Shown one piece after another: positions 12,089-21,160 of a stretch of 64,000 bases of DNA. This DNA is from Glossina fuscipes (Eukaryota > Arthropoda > Insecta > Diptera > Glossinidae). Location of the stretch: positions 1,135,888-1,199,887 of the forward strand of contig NW_023998476.1 in NCBI RefSeq assembly GCF_014805625.2, given 5' to 3'. A program made the position numbers and the translations under genes. The notes beneath the pieces were generated by a model. The model was not told the DNA's origin. It did no database searches and worked only from the letters and a program-made list of their open reading frames with translations. Within the stretch, counting starts at the first letter, position 1. Every line of letters starts with the position of its first letter.

Positions 12089-13097
12089 ACTATGTGCACA
12101 GAAAAGTTATTTTCACACATTTTCTCTCGCCACGATATCATGAACGGAATCCTTAGGTTTGTGCGTACATATATGAATATATGGGAGTTTGTGTGTGATT
12201 GTTTTTTTAAAAATTTTTCATTTTTCAAAAGAAGAAAAGGAAGTAGAAAAAGATTCAAACCCTTTTTTGTTTTCTTTCTCCTCTTTTTTTTTTTTTTGCT
12301 TTGTGTTAAAGAAAATCCCAGAATAAATAAATTTTAATTAAATGCAACACAGTCTTGTGACAATGCAGCAAGAAATTGCATACAAGCGAACGAACAACAA
12401 ACCAAGCAGACAAATACTGCATTTATTATAAAATTTATTTGTGCAAGAATTTTGCGGTCTATGAATAAATATACATGTGCTACACACGTATACACCATCC
12501 ACACATACCCATCGATTGATTAAAAGGAGTAATCGTAGTAGTAGTACCCGTAAGTAGTATTAGTAGTAGTTATAGTTGTGCAGTTGAAAGAAAAAAAAGA
12601 ATTTTTTCCCATATTTTTAAAATTTTATTGTTTAAAATGCTGAAATAACTGAAAGCTGACAATGACAATAGCATCTACAGACAGACAATATTTGAAACGT
12701 CACTACATATTCTCGTTCTGGCCAAGACGACTTACGGCAAGAGTTAAGGGAAAGGAATGAATACATTCAGGATTCTTGCTTCATATAGAAATTTGCTAGA
12801 AGCTAAAAAAGAAACGAAAATATTTTCTACACAATTAAAGTTGAAGTTTGTTAATTAAAAATGAAAAGGAAATTTTATACTTGGCTTAGACCGAATGTTT
12901 TTGTATTCAATATTTTCGTTGATATTAATCCTTTAATAGGTATTAGGTTGGCTTGAAAATTATTATCCGTAAGTAATCTTATTCGTAACGTCACGGAAGG
13001 TGAAAGGAGTCATGTGGAGCCTTGTGGGAAATTAGAGGGCTACTTTCAATGTCCTGCATCGAGAGACTAAGAGTGCCGGAGAGCAGCTTGCAGAAAA

Positions 13098-13361
13098 ATG
13101 TATGAGGATTCCAACATCAACAGCATAGAGACATTCCTTGGAGCTGCTGCCATCAAATGCTTGCACAGATGCACTTCTTCAGAAAACACTCATTTACAAG
13201 AATGTATTCATAACGGTGCCTTAGACCAACTACGTATAGCTAACCCCTCATACCTAAATGTTGACGTTCTACTTACGCTAAAAAATGTCAAAGCACTTAA
13301 CAAAGATAACAAATTGTACGTCTGTCAAAGAAGGGAAAATACCGACGATTTAACGAGATAA
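13098..13361 (+). other. Unidentified open frame, coding-like
   Basis: 87 codons with a mixed, non-repetitive composition and several Cys (SIETFLGAAAIKCLHRC near the start). I recognise no family. A mariner-terminus-like word, TTAGGTTGGC, occurs upstream at about 12943, but this frame does not resemble a transposase. It could be a relic of a mobile element or a worn exon; there is no splice or promoter support. Confidence 0.2.
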
Positions 13362-13892
13362 CCCTTTGCAAAAACAATATATATGCCATAGCGTATCTAA
13401 TAATAAGTCAGTTAAATTTTGCTACAAAAAATACATCACATGTAAACTAGCTTTTTTAAAATTGGAATCGAATAAATGAATTTGAGCCCAGCATCCGTTA
13501 GTTGCGAAGTGCAGGGTGAATAAAGTGTAGTGGAAAAAATCCATTTGAGGGTGTGTGTATGATACTAATTCCAGGAAGGAAGCAACCCATCAATTGTAAA
13601 AACTTATGTGACGCATTGGAAAATGATGTTGTAAATGCCAAAGATGGTTTGCCAAATTTCATTCCTGAGATATCAAACTCAAGGAAGATCTTCGATCCGG
13701 ACGATAATGACATTTTACAGTGTATGCTAAAGATTAGCTTCCATCTAACTATTTTGCAAGAGCAAGACAACTCAGTATCTACAGTTTGATTGCTGAGAAC
13801 TACGTCAAACATTTTCAAATCCAAACGTTTCAAATACGACAGAACTATCCCGCCAACACATTGCAAATAAAAGAGCAAATGGATTCGTAATA

Positions 13893-13924
13893 TTAGTTTG
13901 GGGAAAAAGAAACCCATTATTTTT
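13893..13924. repeat. mariner terminal inverted repeat (transposase 3' side)
   Basis: Starts TTAGTTTGGGGAAAAAGAAA. It pairs with 15149-15180 over 32 bases with two mismatches (positions 16 and 21 of the repeat) and is preceded by TA. Confidence 0.92.
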
Positions 13925-13945
13925 ATATGAATTTCAGGACTTTAT

Positions 13946-14995
13946 TTAACATGCTTCGGATTGTGCGATTTGGGTCAAATACGCACCGTTTTGTTGTATG
14001 ATTTGTTGCCATTTTAAAGGTAACTTCAAAATGTCTCTCTCATAGAAGTCCTGGTCTCTATTTGCAAAAAACTCTAGTAGTGGATTTTCACAATCCTCCC
14101 TAGATTCCAATTTTTTATCATTAAAGAAATTTTGCAATGCAAGAAAAAGATGATAATCGCTTGGTGCCAAGTCCGGACTGTATGGCGGAAGCATTAAAAC
14201 TTCCCAACCAAGCTCCCGAAATTTCTGGCGAGTCACTGTAGATGTGTGTGGCCTAGCGTTGTCCTGGTGGAACACGACACCTCTCCTGTTGGCCAATTCT
14301 GGCCGTTTCTGGTCAATCGCTCTCTTCAAACGGTCCAGTTGTTGACAGTAGAGATCAGAATTTAGCGTTTGGCCATATGGAAGCAACTCATAATAAATAA
14401 TCCCCTTCCAGTCCCACCAAATGCATAGCAAAACCTTTCTGGCCGTTAGTCCTGGTTTGACCATCGTTTGAGATGCTTCACCGCTCTTTGACCACGATCG
14501 TTTTCGCACAAGGTTATCGTATGCGATCCATTTCTCATCTCCAGTCACCATCCCTTTAAGAAATGGGTCTATCTCATTCCGTTTGGCCAAGGCTTCGCAG
14601 ATGGAAATTCGATCCATCATGTTTTTTTGTGTTAATTGGTGTGGCACCCAAACATCGAGCTTCTTTTCGAATCCAGCTTTGTGTAAATGGTTTAAAACTG
14701 TTTTATGGTCGATTTTTAGCTCCTAGGCGATGTTACGACTGCTAACATGCCGGTCAACTTCAATCATTTCTCCGATTTTATCGACATTTTCGACGACCGG
14801 CCTACCTGTGCGAGGTGTATCTTTAACATCAAAAATTCCTGAACGGAATCTGCGAAACCAAAATTGCACATAATTGGCTGTTACAGTATCGGAACCATAA
14901 ACACCATTCGCAATTTTAGCCGCCTGGCTTGCATTTTCGCCTTTGTCAAAGAAAAACTGTAAAATGTACCGAATTTTCTCTTTGTTCACTTCCAT
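13946..14995 (-). pseudogene. mariner transposase, one nonsense codon
   Basis: 349 codons from the ATG at 14993-14995 (MEVNKEKIRY), the normal family length of about 345-350. Helix-turn-helix DNA-binding regions occupy about residues 1-110, followed by the linker WVPHQL and the catalytic domain with D153 (TGDEKW), D245 (FHQDNARPH) and D280 (YSPDLAPSDYH), separated by 34 residues: an intact D,D34D triad. The only break is TAG at 14723-14725 (codon 91), probably a single C-to-T change in a Gln codon; the frame is the same on both sides. The enzyme would cut and paste the element at TA sites. A longer upstream open frame reaches 15175 but crosses the terminal repeat, so the 14995 start is preferred. 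Confidence 0.93.
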
Positions 14996-15148
14996 TTTTA
15001 ACACGCTGTAACTCACAACTGAATGCAGCAAACAAAAAACAGCAAAAGAATTTTTTTTACTGCGAAATGTACAGTATGTAAATGTACAGTATCGGAAATT
15101 GTTTGATCGATACTTTACGAGAAATCTATCAGTGCAGCCATCTACCGA

Positions 15149-15180
15149 AAAAATAATGGATTTCGTTTTCCCCAAACTAA
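15149..15180. repeat. mariner terminal inverted repeat (transposase 5' side)
   Basis: Inverted copy of 13893-13924; read from the outer end it begins TTAGTTTGGGGAAAACGAAA. It is followed by TA. Confidence 0.92.
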
Positions 15181-15424
15181 TATAAGCAACTTGCTATGTA
15201 AACATTGGAGTATGAAAAAATAATTGTAGCTTAATGCGCGCGATACTATCAGCTTGTTATTATTCCTCCTGAAGCGTTAACTATTATCTAAATTTAATAG
15301 AACACAACATGCTAAAAGAACTGTAAAACTAACTATAGCGTACTCAGTACAAGTAGTAAATTGAATATAACGCTAAGATTATACCATAACTACAGAATAC
15401 AATCGAAATAAAAGGAAAGCCGAC
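15181..15424. other. Short spacer, nothing recognised
   Basis: AT-rich flank between the mariner and the ATCGAA-rich block. Confidence 0.5.
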
Positions 15425-16115
15425 AGCGACTGGTTTAAATCATCAATCAATAGGAATCGAAACGAATAGATTGAAACTAATTGAAATTGATTCGAGGAGA
15501 ATCGATTACAAACGGAAGACATCGATTAGAATCACACTTCGAGTCGAAATAGAACTAAATGAAATTGTACAGAGCCGGATCGCATGGTTCCAGAAAAATT
15601 AGTTGATGATCAGTACTAAGCGATCAACAAGAACAGTTGCGGATCGAATGGAATGGAAAGAAAGAAAATGGAATATGATCACTTTAGATAGGATTTCCAC
15701 AAATTGAATTAAAATAAAGAAAATCAGATCGAATAGATTCCATTTGAAATAAATGGAATAGATTGGAATTGGATTCGAAAAAGGTTCATTGACCAAAATT
15801 GTGCAATGCCGTGTCAAATGAAACTAAAAGAAACCGAATCGACTTGTAATCGTTTCGAATAGGATTGAACCGAATTAGATCGAATTAGAGAATTTTATCG
15901 GAAAAAATGGAATCAAATCGAATCTTTGAAGTGAATCTAATCCAATCGAACATATTCCGATAGATTCGAAAAAATCGCTTGTAATCGAACGACATCGTTG
16001 AAAATCAAATAGAAATGAAGAAAATCGTGCAAAGTCGATTCAAATCGAAAGATACCACGCAGATTCCGATAGGGCTGATCCGAATTGGGCAAATTGACAC
16101 AAATCCAGCATCGAT
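15425..16115. repeat. Degenerate ATCGAA/GAATCGA-rich block
   Basis: About 700 bases in which words such as AATCGAA, GATTCGA, GAATAGATT, TCGAAT and AATGGAAT recur every 10-25 bases with no fixed period and no long exact repeat. It reads as a worn, very short-unit satellite or an expanded AT/GA-rich simple repeat. It lacks coding frames of note. Composition changes sharply at both ends. Confidence 0.65.
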
Positions 16116-16349
16116 TTAAAATTTGAGTCAAAGTTCATTTAATTATGACCTTTAAGTTTCCATATAATCTTAACTTTCGAATCTAACTAAATTGGAGCGA
16201 ACGAACAGCAACAACAAACGCGTATCAATGCATACCGATGTCCTCACAAAAAATTTTTATTCAAAATTGTTGTTATTTTCTTTATAATTTAATTCTCTGT
16301 AATTCTATACAGATGCTACTGCAAGTTGCGGGTACGTTAGATTTCTTCT

Positions 16350-16490
16350 TTTGTTTGTAGTACTCAAAATTGCGAAACGGAAAATCCGTAAAATATATAC
16401 GCCCTTGATCAATACACATTTTTTGGTCCAATTGAAACTTGTTCACTTGTTCGCTTGTCCCTCCGTCCATATGTCCTTCAGCTGTACTTT
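16350..16490 (+). repeat. Worn mini-me-like repeat
   Basis: Has AAAATATATAC..CTTGATCA followed about 50 bases later by CTTGTCCCTCCGTCC, the same order (TA-rich, TTGATCA core, GTCY tract) as the clear mini-me copies at 37890-38060 and 43998-44325. It is strongly diverged, so the call is tentative. Confidence 0.35.
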
Positions 16491-16569
16491 TCTCTGCGTA
16501 TCCGTTTAGTACTGATATATTCATAGCCCCAAACATTACCTGGAAAACTTGAAGCATAAAAAGCGCACC

Positions 16570-16575
16570 TTTATT
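16570..16575 (-). terminator. Poly(A) signal AATAAA
   Basis: Canonical hexamer on the minus strand, about 46 bases downstream of the stop of the 16621-16796 exon candidate. Confidence 0.4.
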
Positions 16576-16620
16576 CAATGCCCATAGACTCAACGAGAAA
16601 AAGCAATCCGTTGCCAAAAA

Positions 16621-16796
16621 TTAATTTTGAAGGAAAAATTGCCTAACATTAAGCAATATTTCAGCGCCCAATGGCCGTGATCCTGCAAAAAAGCTCACAA
16701 CGGCAGCAGCGTAGAACAAGCATTGTGCAGAAAATGCTACAGACCAATTGCCCCCTGACGTCGAGCGAAGTGTAGCTACAATAGCGGGAACAGTCA
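16621..16796 (-). CDS. Candidate terminal exon of a membrane-transporter-like gene
   Basis: After an AG at 16797-16798 the minus strand is open for 57 codons to TAA (16621-16623). The peptide opens TVPAIVATLRSTSGGNWSVA and continues into a hydrophobic helix (FSAQCLFYAAAVVSFFAG). This resembles the last two membrane segments of major-facilitator (SLC17-like) transporters, where a TVPG-type turn precedes the final helix. Base composition is much richer in GC than the flanks and the codons look selected. AATAAA follows on the minus strand (16570-16575), about 46 bases past the stop. Weak points: the acceptor has a poor pyrimidine tract and the upstream exons are not found. It could be a relic instead. 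Confidence 0.42.
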
Positions 16797-16940
16797 CTCA
16801 ATATCAATATGTTGTTACTTTTACCTACTGCTACTATTAGACCATATATATATATGTATAGACCCTACTGTTTTTTTTAAACAGTAGATGCGTTCCTTAG
16901 AATAATGACGTCCATATCGTTTATAAAACAAGAAATCATT

Positions 16941-16946
16941 TTTATT
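16941..16946 (-). terminator. Poly(A) signal AATAAA
   Basis: Canonical hexamer (AATAAAAATG on the minus strand), about 60 bases past the stop of the 17008-17350 exon candidate. Confidence 0.42.
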
Positions 16947-17007
16947 ACGAAAATCAAAATTCAGCCCATTACTGCTTAGAACTTAGGATTGAAAATCAAT
17001 TTCGCAA

Positions 17008-17350
17008 CTACTCATCGGCACTTGATAACAAGCTTGCACGTTCATTACAAACTGGATCAAAATTTCTGTCATTAGAAGATATGTCAGTTATGTCTAGCAC
17101 AACTGTCGGGTTTGATTCAAATGAAGAATTTCGATCGTCATTGACGGCCAACTGGCAATAAAGCAAGCCACTAATGCCTATGTCGGTATAAATCGACTGA
17201 CTTCTGATTACAATATTCCATTCATAGTGTTTTGTTACAGTATACGTAGGTTTGGAATATAAAAAAAATGATCCGTGGATTCGCGATAGACGAAAAAATT
17301 CATGTAAAAATTGTATTTGCTCCCAATGGTGCACGGTGTTTTTTCCAAAT
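17008..17350 (-). CDS. Candidate terminal coding exon, unknown protein
   Basis: A strong acceptor (CCTTTCTTAC...TCTTTCTCTACAAG, AG at 17351-17352) leads into 113 open codons ending in TAG (17008-17010). The first base completes a split codon (the preceding exon must end with two bases of a codon). The peptide is mixed and soluble-looking: FGKNTVHHWEQIQFLHEF near the start, YTVTKHYEWNIVIRSQSIYT in the middle, an acidic Ser/Asp-rich tail and the C-terminus NERASLLSSADE. AATAAA lies on the minus strand at 16941-16946, about 60 bases past the stop. I do not recognise the family. The two-base carry matches the end of the 39357-39445 exon, so the two could be spliced together. Confidence 0.45.
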
Positions 17351-17703
17351 CTTGTAGAGAAAGACCGTGTAAGAAAGGAGAATGGGTGCATATATATATG
17401 CACGGTAACTGCATTTACATGGTAAACAGAGTTTAAATCAGTTCTTGTTCATTTTTCCTTTTATATTGGGAGAGAAAGCTTTAACAACTTACAGTATAAA
17501 ATTTAGAACAAATACTTCCTACTACAGCCATTTAAGATCAATGATATGAACAAAATCAACTGACGCGCGCATATTTTAAAACGATACTCTACAACTTCTC
17601 TGTGCTACCATGAGATGCTGGACGCACGTCAAAAACTCGCTGCATAGCGTGAAGCAACAGCTGTCTTTAGATGCTTAACATGGATACCTGCCGTGAAGGC
17701 ATA

Positions 17704-17830
17704 ACTCCACGATGCCCGATGGCATACGGAGTGTGGGAGCGTACACTCAACGCCCCGAGGAAAACCTCGAGTTCCAGTGGAGATACATACATGGGCGTAT
17801 CTCCCCCCTGATGAGGGCGAGGCGTGAAAC
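17704..17830 (+). other. GC-rich multi-hairpin block with hammerhead-like core words
   Basis: Four helices follow each other closely: ACTCC (17704-17708) with GGAGT (17728-17732), enclosing ATGCC/GGCAT (17712-17716/17721-17725) on a CGAT loop; GTGT/ACAC (17731-17734/17743-17746); CGAGG-AAAA-CCTCG (17756-17769); and GGAGATAC/GTATCTCC (17779-17786/17797-17804). The last hairpin is followed by CTGATGA (17808-17814), 11 bases, and GAAAC (17826-17830). That layout, stem I hairpin then CTGATGA then stem II then GAAA, is the hammerhead ribozyme order. However, stem II has a G-G mismatch and I find no good stem III, so a working ribozyme is not shown. It may be a structured transposon end. Confidence 0.4.
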
Positions 17831-19119
17831 AACAATCAAAGTATTTGAAATCGATTTTTATTTCCCGACAGATTTTTTTCTTAGCGGAGCGGATTAAGGT
17901 ACTCCATAAGTCAGCCACAGCCGCCTGCCCGGCTAGGTCGCTTTTTGTATTTGAAATCATTCACTTTCAAATTTTTTGTTGCAATTTTTCGAAATTTAAT
18001 TCACAGACAAATGCCGTTATTCCAATAGTCTATGACACTGGCTACAATAACAAGAACAGCAGCTGGTCTCATATTTGTGCCCATCACATAGTCACCAATG
18101 TACTCAGTTTGCTTATGCTAGCATCCATATACTATCATAATATTTAGAAAAGTGAAGAAGGAATTGGAAAAAAAATATATTTTTTCCTCCTATTCCCAGT
18201 TTTCGAAAGTTTTTTATCATAACAATTGCAATTTAGAAAATGTCTGTAACGTAAAGTTTAAAATTGAAATTTGGCCAATTGATAGACAGAACGATTCATA
18301 TATGCATCCACACGCATGCATACAAATAGGCATTGTTCGATAAACATAGAGATAAGGAAAGGATTCTATTGTACTAACAATTATAAAGAGGTTCCTGTGA
18401 TAAACATATTCACATGCAAGGATATTCAATTGAAAGACATTAACATGAAATGGGCAGACGAACCGACAGACAAAACTGGACTGACGATATCAATGTTACA
18501 TTTGCAAGATGCACTTTTACACTTAATACTCACCTAAGCTATTCGTTCGTCTATAAGAATTTCAAGCCAGCAAGAATTTGGCAAACGGCAGTCACAATTT
18601 CAACAGAAAATAGCATCAACTAGAATAACAACTACAAAAATACTACAACACTACATGGATTTAAATTGCAATCTCAATAATATTCATATTTTGGCTTAAT
18701 AAACTACACGAGCACTCATTTGAATTCGAACCATGAGAATGATCGAACAATTGACTCAACATTAATATAAAAATTGTATGCATTCATAGAAAGGAAATTG
18801 AAAAATTGAATTAAAAAATTTTATGACTTGCACTAAAATCGACATACGTGCTGGGAATATGAGAGTAGTGGGAAACACATTTTTAAGTAAATTGCTTATA
18901 ATTTCTGCATTGTTTTGTTTTATTCTTTTTTTTTGCAAAGACTAAATAAACGTTTTCGTTTACTCTGCTGCCGCAAGCGACAATTAATGGAGTTGATTAA
19001 GGCCTACAATAAACAAAATGTTATAAATCCTTTTTTTAAAAAAGGCGTTCACCTTCGACTTTCTATGTCCTACACTAACAGGATTTACAAAGGTGATCCC
19101 ATATGATCGCTTGATTTTC
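17831..19119. other. No gene recognised
   Basis: AT-rich; a GC-richer patch at 17880-17945 adjoins the hairpin block and may belong to it. Minus-strand donor-like sites (for example GTGAGTATT near 18530) lack a matching open exon. Confidence 0.45.
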
Positions 19120-20280
19120 GTTTGCTTACCTAAAGGCGAGAATATGGCATACAAAAACAGAGAGTAACGCAACTTTTTTGGGTGGTGCGAGGGTCACGAA
19201 ATGCTTCAAATTCTCGGAAATTTTCGTAACACTAGTGCAACGTTCTTTCCTACTGAGCTACGATTTCAAGCTGACGAAATCGTCCTTCGAGGTTCGTTGC
19301 ATATTTGTTGGTTTTTTCGAAACATAACAACATCTATCACATTCCCATTCATCATCTAAGTCTAACTCAATAGCAATTTGATTGAATTTTCTGCTTAGCT
19401 CTTTATTCTCGGCATTTTCCTTCTTGCTATTGCTGTACTCATTTTTACGAGTTGGTGTCACCGGACTCACTTAAAGAGTTTAAAAGATTTTAGCTGGAAA
19501 ATTCCTGCCATGTTTCATTCGCTTACCAAAATTATCACTGAATAAATCAAAGAGATCTTACATACACATGTCAATATCAAAACGGAATTTTTGTATAAAA
19601 CCACTATAGTTTATTTTTGAAACTGCCAAAAAATATTTTATCAAAGTATTACCCATGGCTAGCTGCATATCTTTGCGAACTACTATCTGACAAGCTGTGA
19701 TAGGATTTTAAAGAACTTCTCCTTTTTCTCCAGCACGCCGTTCAACAAATACATGACCCTCCAATGCAAACAAATAGTAATCAAAAAATCTCAAGCAGCA
19801 CTTCGCATTCGGGTGTTTTCAAAGTATCGCGGTCCGATATTGTAACAGGAATAGATGGAGGAATGAAAAGTGAAAAAAATTCCCATCTGCAACTTTTTTT
19901 TTCGATATTCGGAACTTGGTTTGAATAGCGAGGCATTGAAAACGATTGGTCAATTTTAGCGGCGTAAGGTATTAAGTATTTCGACAGACTTTGACTGACC
20001 ACCACCACCAATTAACGTGAATCGTTTTCTTCCCATATCTACATTTGTATTTAATCACAAAATTTTGCGCCTCGAAATCTCAAAACAATTCTACTTTCCA
20101 TCCCGTAAAACACTACGATGCAACACCGTCTTCCTTTTGTTCGAGGAAAACAAGAAGAATTGACTGCTTTTTTTGACACAAAACTCGACATGTTTAACGC
20201 TATTACAAACTATTCTTTTGTATGAAATTCGCATGGGTTGACAATCTATTTCAGACGTAAAGAAGATAAAAAACACCAGT
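19120..20280 (-). pseudogene. Unidentified coding-like relic
   Basis: A cluster of minus-strand open stretches follow one another: about 20276-20091, 20011-19781, 19780-19707, 19706-19557 and 19470-19258, with further protein-like sequence to about 19120. Between the second and third the frame shifts by one base inside a run of six T (near 19783). The third and fourth are separated only by a single stop in one frame. Peptides are non-repetitive and protein-like (for example TISDRDTLKTPECEVLLEIF, then ALEGHVFVERRAGEKGEV). I recognise no family; a dead gene, a transposon protein or an inserted viral gene are all possible. No splice structure explains the breaks. Confidence 0.35.
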
Positions 20281-20739
20281 GACGCGGTTTAGTAGTAGTT
20301 TCCGTCGCGTATAGTTCCAAGTATAGTTTAAACTCAGCCATTATAATAAAATATATACAACTTTACCGACAATGCGGGAAGAAAATGAGACATGTGTTGC
20401 ACGAACTTTTATACTTTGTTAAGTGTGTGGATTGAATATGTAAGAGAGGAAAGAAAAAGTGTTGCCAACCATCGCTCGTATAGTGTGCAAGTTAGAATAT
20501 TATAATCGGGGAATGATATTCTACAGCAGTTCGCCTAGTTGAGCTATTCTTCCATTTAGGCAATAATACTCAATAAGTGTACATAATATTCATGCGAAGG
20601 CTTACTGTTCATGGAAGTCCGCATACCGCAAACTTAATTTACTCCGTAAAAATGTTGTTAACATTCATTTTCCGTAAGAGGAAACTGCAAATTATACCTT
20701 TTCTCCACACAAGGACTTTTCCTTCAACATAATTCTTAT

Positions 20740-21160
20740 ACATGTTAGTTAGCCTGAAAGGTAGACCTATGTGATCCATATTCCCGATCGTCAGTTTTGC
20801 TAAGTTGTTATTAAAATGTTAAAAACTAAACCTTTTTCTAAAAGACTTACTATTCATGAGAAAGGTTAGATGGAGTGGGGCCCAAGAAGTAGACGCATAC
20901 GGCTCACTTAATTTTCATATCATATTACTATCATGAACAAATTTTCATCACAAGACAGCGACAATAACGCATACATCAAAATATCTCAAAAATATCGATC
21001 GGCAGCAAAAGCCGGACATTAGGCGGACGGACAACGCTAGAATCGTTTTCTGAATTGATCGGTGTAGTAAAACGTGCGTCTATCTTAAGCCCTTCCGGAT
21101 GGCACATACTTATACTTTTACGACAGGTGGTGTAGAGTGTACATAGAGTTGCTGATAGAA
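20740..21160 (-). repeat. GTCY-type repeat, family A, worn copy
   Basis: Read on the minus strand, 21150-20975 gives CTCTACACCACCTGT, CCGGAAGGGCTTAAGAT, ACACCGATCAATTCAGAAAA, GTCCGTCCGCC and TTTTTGAGATATTTTGA, in the same order as the copies at 28332-28900, 30817-31362 and 54528-55495. The part at 20740-20880 shares GACCTATGTGATCCA and TTATGAGAAA-type words with 47190-47330, another minus copy. Confidence 0.6.

Larger units (their letters stand above)
6063..13890. other. Long gene-free stretch
   Basis: About 7.8 kb of AT-rich DNA in which I see no convincing gene. It holds homopolymer and simple-repeat patches (9806-9836, 10210-10260 A-rich, 12046-12088, 12285-12299) that produce low-complexity frames such as the minus frame at 8547-8969. 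Slightly protein-like but unidentified pieces occur at 7390-7960, 10530-11000 and 13098-13800. No splice-bounded exon was found here. Confidence 0.45.
13893..15180 (-). mobile_element. mariner DNA transposon, nearly intact
   Basis: 1288 bases bounded by TA dinucleotides (13891-13892 and 15181-15182), the expected mariner target duplication. The 32-base terminal inverted repeats at 13893-13924 and 15149-15180 begin TTAGTTTGGGGAAAA and differ at two positions. The transposase lies on the minus strand. Length, termini and protein are all normal for mariner; one in-frame stop makes this copy non-autonomous. It should still be a substrate for a related transposase. Confidence 0.93.

Noticed and set aside
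16282..16617. 111-codon minus frame
   Set aside because: Its middle reads through a worn GTCY repeat in reverse; no splice support.
17667..17960. Frames on both strands across the GC-rich hairpin block as a protein gene
   Set aside because: The strong stem-loops and lack of start, splice or family evidence make a structured non-coding element more likely.
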